A program made the translations under genes and the position numbers. From CALCCV01 sp964388665 (GTDB lineage: Bacteria > Bdellovibrionota > Bdellovibrionia > Bdellovibrionales > Bdellovibrionaceae), in NCBI GenBank assembly GCA_964388665.1, contig CAYMBJ010000128.1, forward strand, positions 1 to 7,289: a stretch of 7,289 nucleotides of DNA, written 5' to 3'. Positions 1 through 6,010 of this stretch are shown here, in pieces. The notes beneath the pieces are model-generated. The model worked only from the letters and a program-made list of their open reading frames with translations. It searched no databases and was not told the origin of the DNA. How positions within the stretch are numbered: position 1 is the first letter of the stretch; each line of letters opens with the position of its first letter.

Positions 1-35
1 CTTCGAGGCTGCATAAAAATTAAATATCAATTTTA

Positions 36-48
36 TCCTGACTCAGGA
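36..48. repeat. Perfect short palindrome just beyond the 3' end of the fusion methyltransferase gene
   Basis: TCCTGACTCAGGA has two perfect 6-bp arms around a central C. It overlaps the left copy of the 19-bp dispersed repeat. It lies 13 bp beyond the TAA stop (62-64) of the minus-strand gene, so it could form a small hairpin in that transcript or act as a dimeric protein site. An AT-rich imperfect inverted repeat (13-21 with 29-36) lies next to it, and CGAGGC (4-9) can pair with GCCTCG (56-61) to enclose both. There is no clean U-tract, so I do not call an intrinsic terminator. Confidence 0.5.
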
Positions 49-57
49 CACTAGGGC
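39..57 (-). repeat. Left copy of a 19-bp dispersed repeat, inverted relative to the copy at 7233-7251
   Basis: On the plus strand this is TGACTCAGGACACTAGGGC, and its exact reverse complement is at 7233-7251. Read in the direction of the adjacent gene, the element begins 4 bases after the TAA stop codon. Beyond the exact block the two copies still agree at 11 of the next 18 positions in the same register, ending in TTGATATTTA here and TTGACACTTA on the right. The match is read directly from the sequence. The function is unknown. Confidence 0.85.
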
Positions 58-61
58 CTCG

Positions 62-1678
62 TTAAGAATTCTCTATGCTCTTAAGTAGGAAAGACTTCAT
101 TTTTCTCTCCGCCAAATTCTTTTCAAAATCAAGGCTGAATCCAGGGCCTCGAGAGATTTGCAGATTCGAAAACGCGGATCGCAGTTTTTTTTCCCAAAGT
201 GAATAGTCCCACTTTTGGAAGTTGGTAGAAAAAAGAATCTGACCCCTGGGGTTTAATAACGAGAGAGCTCCGTTGATTAGATTAGGAAAATCACGATCAA
301 TTTTAAAGACGCCCAGTTTAGATCGACCAAAAGTAGGTGGGTCGCAGACAATCAGATCATATTTGAGGTTCTTTTTTGTTGCAAATTTGTAGAACTCAAA
401 AGTGTCCATTGCAAAAAATCGATGCGCGTTTGCATCCAAGTTGTTGAGCGCAAAGTTCTCTTTTGCCCAATTAAGATAATTTGCACTGACATCCACGGTG
501 GTCACTTCGCTCGCTCCACCTAGCGCACCCGCCAGCGAAAATCCTCCTGTGTAGGCAAACAGATTGAGGACGCGTTTTCCCAGACTGTTTCTGCGCACCC
601 AATCTCTGTTGCCTCGTTGATCCAAAAATAGCCCAACTGACTGTCCCTGGTTTTTCTTTAAAATAAATCGCAAGGATCCTTCGTTGACGATCCATGAGTC
701 GGGAATATTAGCCGATTCAAAGACCTGCCGCTCTGCTTTGCTGCTGGAGGATTCGCGATTGGGCTCTGTTTTAATGATCGCTTTTTTCCCAAACTCTGTG
801 GTCCACTGAGTCAAGCATTTGCGCTCTATTTCTTCCATGGGTGCATCGGTAAACTTAGAAAATATCGCAATTTCTCCCATCACCTCCAACTGCCACTTCT
901 CGTCTCTGGGGTGAGGCAGATGAAGTGTTGCGTTGGCATCCGCTTGAAAGAGACGTTGCTGATTTTCAAAGATCTCACGCCAAACATCGCTGTCATCATT
1001 GGCAAGGGCGGCATGCGTCCACCAAGGTGCTGAGAAATTAATATCGCCACTGATGTTAGCGAGATTTGAAAAGTCTGCAGTCAGAGAGTGGATAAAAACT
1101 CTGATTGCAGGTGTGCCAGCGTTTGCCACGTCACCCAAAATTGGAATTTGGCAGTCTCGGGCGTGAGCGCGAATTTGCCCAGGCAAAGGCGTGCGCGCAT
1201 AGGCCCACCAGAGTTGATAATCACCACGGGGGCCTGCCCATTCAAAACGTGTTTCACAGTTGGGATTTGGCCTTGAAGTTGAGACCGCTCTGTTATGGAT
1301 CCACTCGATATGGCTCGAATGCACGAGGTTGTTTGCGGGAGTTGAGCGATCTGTTAAAAAGCAAAATTTTCTTTGCGGCGATTGCGATGCATCTAGCGAT
1401 TGGAACCACAGAGCCGAATCAGGGTCTTCGGCAAACAGATGGCATCCGCTGATCTCAGTTTCATTTTGATCATTGAATTGTTCAAGTCTCCACAGCTCTT
1501 TTTGCATCTGCTGCTCAAGAATCTCTTTCATTCCTGGGTGCAGAGGATCGGCAGCACAAGTGGAAAAGCCAAAAGGTTTGTCTATGCAGACAAATTGATG
1601 ACCCTCGATGGTGAATTTTTTAACCAATGGATTTGTTGGATACCAAAACCGTGCGCCCCGATAATTCCTTGCCGTCAT
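62..1678 (-). CDS. Fusion protein: degenerate RluA-type pseudouridine synthase domain plus RlmI/RlmK-like SAM methyltransferase
   Basis: The predicted protein has 538 residues. Residues about 22-205 resemble RluA-family pseudouridine synthases, with DKPFGFS at 33-39 and a C-terminal block LPGQIRAHARDCQIPILGD at 165-183 that matches the family's GRTHQIRxHxxxxxxPIxGD. The family's catalytic HRLDxxTSG is not visible. The region that aligns (about 70-78) ends in EISG and has Glu where the catalytic Asp should be, so this half is probably inactive or only binds RNA. Residues about 300-515 are a class I methyltransferase: GLFLDQR at 349-355, the SAM loop NLFAYTGGFS at 372-381, the acidic motif VDVS at 395-398 and CDPPTFGRSK at 445-454. 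These are the hallmarks of rRNA methyltransferases such as RlmI and the RlmK half of RlmKL. The likely substrate is therefore rRNA, but base and position cannot be told. I chose the ATG at 1678 because it overlaps the upstream stop (ATGA). An in-frame ATG at 1711 would add 11 residues but has no visible Shine-Dalgarno. Confidence 0.88.
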   Translation of the reverse strand: MTARNYRGARFWYPTNPLVKKFTIEGHQFVCIDKPFGFSTCAADPLHPGMKEILEQQMQKELWRLEQFNDQNETEISGCHLFAEDPDSALWFQSLDASQSPQRKFCFLTDRSTPANNLVHSSHIEWIHNRAVSTSRPNPNCETRFEWAGPRGDYQLWWAYARTPLPGQIRAHARDCQIPILGDVANAGTPAIRVFIHSLTADFSNLANISGDINFSAPWWTHAALANDDSDVWREIFENQQRLFQADANATLHLPHPRDEKWQLEVMGEIAIFSKFTDAPMEEIERKCLTQWTTEFGKKAIIKTEPNRESSSSKAERQVFESANIPDSWIVNEGSLRFILKKNQGQSVGLFLDQRGNRDWVRRNSLGKRVLNLFAYTGGFSLAGALGGASEVTTVDVSANYLNWAKENFALNNLDANAHRFFAMDTFEFYKFATKKNLKYDLIVCDPPTFGRSKLGVFKIDRDFPNLINGALSLLNPRGQILFSTNFQKWDYSLWEKKLRSAFSNLQISRGPGFSLDFEKNLAERKMKSFLLKSIENS

Positions 1679-2592
1679 CGCTGACTCGGTTTCATGCCTT
1701 GCACCAGCCATTGTTGAAAATTTTCAGTGGGCGCCACCAGCTGGTGCCAGTCAAATAGCAAGCTCTGAAAGGTCTGCACAGAGTGCTTCCAGTGTGTATT
1801 CATATCTGCAATTAGATAGTGCCAGCGTTCGCGCAAGCTATCAGGGATGATGCTTTCAATAAAATCAAAAAACTCATGATAGAAAGAGGAGATCTCCATT
1901 TGCTGTTCGCGGGAACGAAAGTACTTTTCGCCATGAACAAGGTCGTGCAAGATAAAACCGATAGAGTCATGGATGCCATGCTGAAAATTGACAAACAGGT
2001 CTTTCTCGCAAAATAACGAGATCACTCGCTTGCCAGAGCATTGCAACTCCAGCAGCTCACGCGGAGTGAGTTCGCGATGTACAACGCGAAAGTGCCAGAT
2101 TTGCGTTTGCCAATAAAGAAGGGTGTCACTGGCTTTTTCTGAGAGACCAAGAAGGCCGCGTTGGGCGAGAAGTGAAACAAAAGCGTTTGATGGCGTCGCC
2201 GCCATGATAAGGCCCAGTTGAGTCATGGGACAATGCTGCGCGGGAGGAGTTTTACTCAAAATGGATGAAGCGTCTCGAGCTGGTTTTGGAAGAGGTGCAT
2301 ACAGATTTTTTATCGCTGACTCTATATCTTTTGCGAGTCGCATATCCATTCCCATCATTTGCCAAAAGCCCTGTGCGCTCAGACTTTTTGTTGCTCCTAA
2401 AATCGGCCAGGGCGAATGGTCCCGCAGCGCTTGTGCTCTCTCAAGCATAAGCAATCGTGTGATCAATTCAGCGGCAGAAATCACATTGCTCTGCCAAAGT
2501 TGGACAGAGCCCTCCCAACACGCAAAGATCTCGGCCAGAGTTTGAGGGTCGTGCTGGGCGCTTGGCACAAGTTTACAGATTTTTTTTCTCAC
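1675..2592 (-). CDS. Conserved-looking hypothetical protein with an HDxxH motif
   Basis: I do not recognise this 305-residue protein. It has no signal peptide and no membrane segment. It looks soluble, mainly helical and rich in Trp and His. The most distinctive part is residues 205-240, with His205, His208, the pair H216-D-L-V-H220, then Glu222, Glu233 and His239. This clustering of His and acidic residues on predicted helices would suit a metal site. The ubiquinone-biosynthesis protein COQ4 has HDxxH followed by Glu after 11 residues. Here the gap to Glu233 is 12 and I see no other COQ4 similarity, so that is only a resemblance. The start is GTG, with TGA two codons upstream in frame, so no longer start is possible. 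A weak CGGAT lies about 9 bases before it. The stop overlaps the next gene's ATG (ATGA), which indicates translational coupling to the fusion methyltransferase and perhaps a shared role around RNA or ribosomes. Confidence 0.8.
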   Translation of the reverse strand: MRKKICKLVPSAQHDPQTLAEIFACWEGSVQLWQSNVISAAELITRLLMLERAQALRDHSPWPILGATKSLSAQGFWQMMGMDMRLAKDIESAIKNLYAPLPKPARDASSILSKTPPAQHCPMTQLGLIMAATPSNAFVSLLAQRGLLGLSEKASDTLLYWQTQIWHFRVVHRELTPRELLELQCSGKRVISLFCEKDLFVNFQHGIHDSIGFILHDLVHGEKYFRSREQQMEISSFYHEFFDFIESIIPDSLRERWHYLIADMNTHWKHSVQTFQSLLFDWHQLVAPTENFQQWLVQGMKPSQR

Positions 2593-2693
2593 ACGTCATA
2601 TCCGATAAAAAGCAAAATTTGTCGACAGCGGCTACGATTCTATCTAAAATGGCCGAGCCATCCTGACAAGACTAAATTGACAAGGGGACTGTA
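2593..2693. promoter_or_regulatory. Divergent intergenic region with weak promoter candidates
   Basis: These 101 bp separate the GTG of the minus-strand operon from the ATG of the antiporter gene, so both promoters should lie here or just inside the genes. The best plus-strand candidate is TTGTCG at 2619-2624 (4 of 6 to TTGACA) with TATCTA at 2641-2646 after 16 bp. The match to TATAAT is poor. A TAAAAT at 2645-2650 is a better -10 but has a 20-bp spacer. No clear operator or hairpin is visible. Confidence 0.3.
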
Positions 2694-3980
2694 ATGATAA
2701 TGGAGTATGCTCTTTTGGGCACCACATTTTTCGCTCTGGCCGTGCTCCACATCTTCTTAGCACCAAAGATAAATAAAATTTCGCATCGCTTTCCGAAAGG
2801 CTCTTTTTATGAGTCTCTGTTTCATTTGCTAGGCGAGGTGGAGTTGGTTTTTGGTATCTGGGCGGCTCTGTTTTTTTGCGTGGTGTTTGGCGGCCTCGGC
2901 CATGAGGCGGTGGTCAACTATATTGAAGGGACTAATTTTACTGAGCCTTTGTTTGTTTTTACGGTGATGGTGATCTCATCGACTCGTCCCGTCCTCTATG
3001 TTGCGCGCAAATTGATATTTGCGATCTCTGGGGTGCTGCAAACTCTGACCCGCATGCCTACGGCGGTTGCGGACTTTTCGGTGTGTTTGATAGTGGGCCC
3101 ACTTGCTGGAAGTTTCATTACCGAGCCCGCGGCCATGACTGTGACCGCGCTGCTAATGCATGGAATGCTCAAAGAGCCGAGTGAAAACCTTCTTTATGCT
3201 ATTTTGGCTTTGCTCTTCGTCAATGTTTCCATTGGCGGCGCTCTAACACACTTTGCGGCCCCGCCCATACTCATGGTGGCTCAAACCTGGGGTTGGGATT
3301 TTCAATACATCTTCAGTAATTTTGGTTGGAAGGCGGCGTTGGCTGTCGCTTTGAACACCTGCCTGTATGTGATTTATTTTCGTAATGAGATTCAATCGTC
3401 GAGCTTTTCGTTGAAGGCGCTCATTCAGCGTCAAGAGACCAGCGAAGGAAGAGTGCCCATTCTCGTGTGGTTGATTCATCTTTTGTTTTTATTTTTGCTC
3501 GTGGCCACTTCTCATCACTCCAAGGTCTTTATGGGAATTTTTCTCTTGTTTTTGGGCGTGACGACGGTGACTAAAAAATATCAAGACACCTTGCGCTTTA
3601 GAGAGAGCCTCTTGGTGGCGTTCTTTCTTGGTGGAATCATTCTCTTTGGGAGCTTTCAGCAGTGGTGGCTTCAACCTTTATTGACACAATTGGATAACCT
3701 GAAGATGTTCATTGGGGCGACCCTGTTGACAGCCATTACTGACAATGCCGCTTTGACCTACCTTGGCTCACAGGTGGTGGGTCTCAGCGAAGCGTCAAAA
3801 TATGCTTTGGTTGCAGGAGCAATTGCTGGGGGAGGGCTAACAATCATTGCCAATGCTCCCAATGCCGCCGGCTATTCGGTTTTGCAATCTCGCTTTGCCT
3901 TAGGATTCAACGCTGTGAAGCTCTTGCGCTGGGCGCTGTTGCCAACAGCCGTTGCAGTCGCAGCTTTAGGATTTTTGTAG
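2694..3980 (+). CDS. Putative Na+/H+ antiporter, PF07399-type membrane protein
   Basis: This is a 428-residue polytopic inner-membrane protein with roughly ten or more hydrophobic segments. The first is at about 4-23. A charged, hydrophilic stretch at about 230-254 divides it into two halves. The sequence fits the 'putative Na+/H+ antiporter' family (Pfam PF07399) of the ion-transporter superfamily. Recognisable blocks are FITEPAAMTVTALLM at 141-155, IGGALTHFAAPPILMVA at 180-196, TAITDNAALTYLGS at 346-359 and GGGLTIIANAPNAAGYS at 379-395. The paired breaks near AAPP and NAPNAAG, with buried Asp350 and Asn351, are what a substrate site in such carriers looks like. The presumed role is exchange of sodium for protons; the ion specificity is inferred from the family. 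AAGGGG at 2682-2687 is 6 bases before the ATG at 2694. A second ATG at 2700 is less well spaced. The gene is divergent from the minus-strand operon and ends 9 bp from the convergent small gene. Confidence 0.87.
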   Translation: MIMEYALLGTTFFALAVLHIFLAPKINKISHRFPKGSFYESLFHLLGEVELVFGIWAALFFCVVFGGLGHEAVVNYIEGTNFTEPLFVFTVMVISSTRPVLYVARKLIFAISGVLQTLTRMPTAVADFSVCLIVGPLAGSFITEPAAMTVTALLMHGMLKEPSENLLYAILALLFVNVSIGGALTHFAAPPILMVAQTWGWDFQYIFSNFGWKAALAVALNTCLYVIYFRNEIQSSSFSLKALIQRQETSEGRVPILVWLIHLLFLFLLVATSHHSKVFMGIFLLFLGVTTVTKKYQDTLRFRESLLVAFFLGGIILFGSFQQWWLQPLLTQLDNLKMFIGATLLTAITDNAALTYLGSQVVGLSEASKYALVAGAIAGGGLTIIANAPNAAGYSVLQSRFALGFNAVKLLRWALLPTAVAVAALGFL

Positions 3981-3989
3981 AGCAGGCCG

Positions 3990-4361
3990 CTAGCGATTGT
4001 CGTCGGGGGCGCCTTCCTTTTTGGCGGCTTGCACCTTGGTGAGAAGGGACTCGTCGGCCTCATCGACCATAAAGTTAATTTTGTCACGCCCGGTGTAGGC
4101 CTTTTCGAGCTCTCCACAGATTCCTTTTTTCTTGGCGGTGTACGAGTGACTGCCGCCTTCGCCGCCAAGAACCTCAAGGGTGGCGTGGCAGTCCTTTTTC
4201 TTCTTTTTGTCCTTCCAGCCAAAGTCGGTCACAAGGGCAGGTCCCGCAAGTTTTTCTTCGACGTCTTGATACAGGCGGCGGGCATTTGCTGTTGTGCTAT
4301 ATTGAGACGAAAGCAGCAGTGCGAGGCACACAGAGAAATAACATAATGTTGAGTTTTTCAT
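3990..4361 (-). CDS. Small secreted protein of unknown function
   Basis: This 123-residue protein has a clear Sec signal peptide: Lys2 at the N-terminus, a hydrophobic core at about 6-19, and a likely signal peptidase I site after TANA (residue 27). The mature part is about 96 residues, hydrophilic and lysine-rich, with a KKKKK run at 52-56. It has two cysteines, Cys58 and Cys82, that could form one disulfide in the periplasm. A Gly-rich turn GGEGG at 66-70 lies between them. Cys12 is inside the signal core with no lipobox arrangement after it, so I do not call a lipoprotein. I recognise no family. AGGTGAG lies upstream of the ATG at a normal distance, which supports the start. The gene converges on the antiporter gene, and its upstream region carries the heptamer tandem array. 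Confidence 0.78.
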   Translation of the reverse strand: MKNSTLCYFSVCLALLLSSQYSTTANARRLYQDVEEKLAGPALVTDFGWKDKKKKKDCHATLEVLGGEGGSHSYTAKKKGICGELEKAYTGRDKINFMVDEADESLLTKVQAAKKEGAPDDNR

Positions 4362-4403
4362 ATCTACTCACCTTTTCGGAGCTATTGTGCGATATTTGAT
4401 TGA

Positions 4404-4449
4404 ATACAGGATACAGGATACAGGATACAGGATACAGGATACAGGATAC
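4404..4449. repeat. Tandem heptamer repeat, (ATACAGG) about 6.6 copies
   Basis: Six perfect consecutive copies of ATACAGG occupy 4404-4445, followed by a partial copy ATAC. The array begins 43 bp upstream of the start codon of the small secreted protein and ends 127 bp before tatA, so it lies in the divergent promoter region. The unit length is not a multiple of three, and perfect identity between units suggests recent slippage. Copy number could change promoter spacing. No function is shown. Confidence 0.95.
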
Positions 4450-4485
4450 GTGAAAAGGCAGCTTTTGTAAGGGGGCTGACTCAAA

Positions 4486-4545
4486 ATGATCCTGCAGAGC
4501 ATCAATGAGTACTTTGGAAGAGAAAAGGGTTTAAGCTCGCTCTGA
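4486..4545 (+). CDS. Possible 19-residue short ORF upstream of tatA
   Basis: ATG at 4486 opens a 19-codon frame ending at TGA 4543-4545, with the peptide MILQSINEYFGREKGLSSL. AGGGGG at 4470-4475 could be a Shine-Dalgarno sequence, but the 10-base spacing is longer than ideal. The ORF stops 30 bp before the tatA start, where a leader ORF would sit. I cannot distinguish a real short gene from chance or a remnant, and I recognise no family. Confidence 0.2.
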   Translation: MILQSINEYFGREKGLSSL

Positions 4546-4575
4546 AGCCGCCGTGATTGGCGAGAAGGAATAGTT

Positions 4576-4839
4576 ATGAATTTAGGTTGGACAGAGCTTT
4601 TGTTGCTATTGGGAATTGGCCTTATATTTTTTGGTCCTAGCCGTTTGCCTGGATTGGGAAAGTCCTTGGGCGAAGCCATTCGTGGTTTCAAAAAGGGGAT
4701 CAATACGGATGAGGAAGATGTGAAGGAAGCTCGTCAGAGTCTTTCTCACGAAGAGTCCAAAAAAACCTATGAAGCCGACAAAGCCACTCAAGATGACAAA
4801 TCAGAGAGAAAAGTCAAATCTGAAAGCTCCGACTCCTAG
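4576..4839 (+). CDS. tatA: TatA/E-type twin-arginine translocase subunit
   Basis: This 87-residue protein is a TatA-family subunit of the twin-arginine translocase, which exports folded proteins across the inner membrane. The N-terminal membrane segment spans about residues 5-19 and carries the usual polar residue near its start (Glu7, where E. coli TatA has Gln8). It is followed by the hinge FGPSRLP at 19-25 and an amphipathic helix, GLGKSLGEAIRGFKKG, at 26-41, including the conserved Phe38. The rest is a highly charged, unstructured tail rich in Asp, Glu, Lys and Ser. The compact size and short tail fit TatA or TatE better than TatB. AGAAGGA at 4563-4569 lies 6 bases before the ATG, which fixes the start. 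No tatB or tatC is next to it; selD follows after 57 bp on the same strand. Confidence 0.93.
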   Translation: MNLGWTELLLLLGIGLIFFGPSRLPGLGKSLGEAIRGFKKGINTDEEDVKEARQSLSHEESKKTYEADKATQDDKSERKVKSESSDS

Positions 4840-4881
4840 GCGGCAGCGACCACAGATTTTGGCAGATTGGATTTAATTTGC

Positions 4882-4887
4882 AGGGGG
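4882..4887 (+). promoter_or_regulatory. Ribosome binding site that sets the selD start
   Basis: AGGGGG lies 9 bases before ATG 4897. A TTG at 4867 is also open and in frame, but this purine run would then be inside the gene and the protein would gain 10 residues absent from E. coli SelD. The ATG is therefore preferred. Confidence 0.6.
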
Positions 4888-4896
4888 TATTTTGAG

Positions 4897-5940
4897 ATGA
4901 GTTCTAAAGAAAATATTCGTCTCACGCAGACCGTGCAAAAGGGCGGCTGCGCTGCCAAGCTCAGCGTTCTTGATTTAAAAACGATTCTTGGACAAATTGA
5001 TTTTCCTCGCCGCGATGAGTGTGTGATTGTTGATGGTTCACACTTTGATGATGCCGCTCTGGTAAGAATAGCCTCACCACAGACCTTGGTGCAAACTCTT
5101 GATTTTTTTACACCCATTGTAGATACGCCACGCACTTTTGGGCAAATCGCCTCTGCCAACGCGCTCAGTGACGTCTATGCTATGGGTGGATCTCCGCTTA
5201 CGGCAATGGCCATCTTGGCTTTTCCTCTGGCCACCTTGCCATTGGAAATCTGTACCGAAGTGATGCGAGGTTGTGCCGACATTCTTTCGCAAGCCAATAC
5301 AGCGCTCGTGGGCGGGCACACCATTGACGATGACACTTTGAAATTTGGTCTTTCTGTCACGGGCACGGTGGACGAGAAAAAGGCTTGGACTAATCAAAAG
5401 GCTCAAGTGGGTGACAAAATCATTCTCACAAAACCGCTCGGAACGGGCGCGGCCTGTGCGGCGCTAAAGCGAAGTGAAGTGGATGAGGGGCAATTGCAGG
5501 CAGAGATTGCCTCGATGACCGCACTCAATACCATGCCCCCTGGATTTGATATGGGCTGTGTGCATGCCGCCACCGATGTGACGGGGTTTGGATTGGCGGG
5601 TCATGCGCTCAACGTGGCCTTGGCTAGCCAAGTGGCTCTTAGGTTTCAGTTTCAATCGCTGCCGCTGTTTGAGAACACATTGCAATTTATACAAAAGGGT
5701 TTTTTGACAAAAGCCCATCGCACCAACCGAGAATTCGTAAATTCAGAGCTGCAAATTTCTGGTCTTAGTGATGAACAGGCGCTGGTGCTTTTTGACCCGC
5801 AGACCAGTGGTGGTCTGTTGCTGTTTGTGGCGGAGGCTGATGTGGAGACCGCGCTCTCGCAATTGCGCGCTCGCTTCCCAATGGCAAGTGTGGTAGGAGA
5901 GGTATTGCCGCACGAAGGGCCACGACTCAGAATTTCATGA
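4897..5940 (+). CDS. selD: Selenide, water dikinase (selenophosphate synthetase)
   Basis: SelD makes selenophosphate, AMP and phosphate from selenide, ATP and water in the cytoplasm. Selenophosphate is the donor for selenocysteine and for tRNA selenouridine. The protein has 347 residues, the length of E. coli SelD. The N-terminal active site reads KGGCAAK, giving Cys18 and Lys21 in the places of E. coli Cys17 and Lys20. The residue is an ordinary Cys (TGC), not selenocysteine, and the second Cys of the E. coli GCGCK is Ala. Metal and ATP-binding blocks are intact: DDAA at 51-54, DFFTPIVD at 69-76, ANALSDVYAMGG at 87-98, GGHTI at 139-143, TDVTGFGLAGH at 226-236 and DPQTSGG at 300-306. It lies between tatA and selU on one strand, and its product is the direct substrate of SelU. 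Confidence 0.97.
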   Translation: MSSKENIRLTQTVQKGGCAAKLSVLDLKTILGQIDFPRRDECVIVDGSHFDDAALVRIASPQTLVQTLDFFTPIVDTPRTFGQIASANALSDVYAMGGSPLTAMAILAFPLATLPLEICTEVMRGCADILSQANTALVGGHTIDDDTLKFGLSVTGTVDEKKAWTNQKAQVGDKIILTKPLGTGAACAALKRSEVDEGQLQAEIASMTALNTMPPGFDMGCVHAATDVTGFGLAGHALNVALASQVALRFQFQSLPLFENTLQFIQKGFLTKAHRTNREFVNSELQISGLSDEQALVLFDPQTSGGLLLFVAEADVETALSQLRARFPMASVVGEVLPHEGPRLRIS

Positions 5941-5998
5941 TGGCCCACTCACAGCTTGCTTCAAAAATTATCTTCGAATTGAGGCCAGCACATTAGAT

Positions 5999-6006
5999 AA
6001 GGAAGG
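5999..6006 (+). promoter_or_regulatory. Strong ribosome binding site for the TTG start of selU
   Basis: AAGGAAGG lies just upstream of TTG 6011; the AAGGA part is 7 bases away. No ATG or GTG is available in frame between the selD stop and this site, and the next internal Met is far inside the rhodanese domain. The TTG start is therefore well supported. Confidence 0.75.
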
Positions 6007-6010
6007 AATT

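Noticed and set aside
1105..1452. A 115-codon plus-strand open frame (and overlapping smaller ones) opposite the fusion methyltransferase gene
   Set aside because: It lies wholly antisense to a gene with clear family motifs, has no sensible domain and no supporting start signal.
2225..2545. A 106-codon plus-strand open frame opposite the 305-residue gene
   Set aside because: Antisense to a longer frame that is translationally coupled to its neighbour. The product looks like an arbitrary translation.
2677..2682. A perfect TTGACA just upstream of the antiporter gene as its -35 box
   Set aside because: It ends inside the AAGGGG ribosome binding site, 12 bases before the start codon, so it cannot drive this gene from a normal distance.
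3988..3995. CGCTAGCG palindrome between the convergent genes as a bidirectional terminator
   Set aside because: It is only 8 bp with no loop and no T-run on either side, and it includes the stop codon of the minus-strand gene.
3872..4222. A 116-codon minus-strand frame across the convergent gene ends
   Set aside because: It overlaps the end of the antiporter gene and most of the small secreted protein gene in another frame. The Arg/Pro/Lys-rich composition is typical of a shadow frame.
4368..4703. A minus-strand frame of 111 codons with a repeated YPVSCIL-type peptide
   Set aside because: The peptide repeat is only the heptamer DNA array translated on the opposite strand, and the rest of the frame is antisense to tatA.
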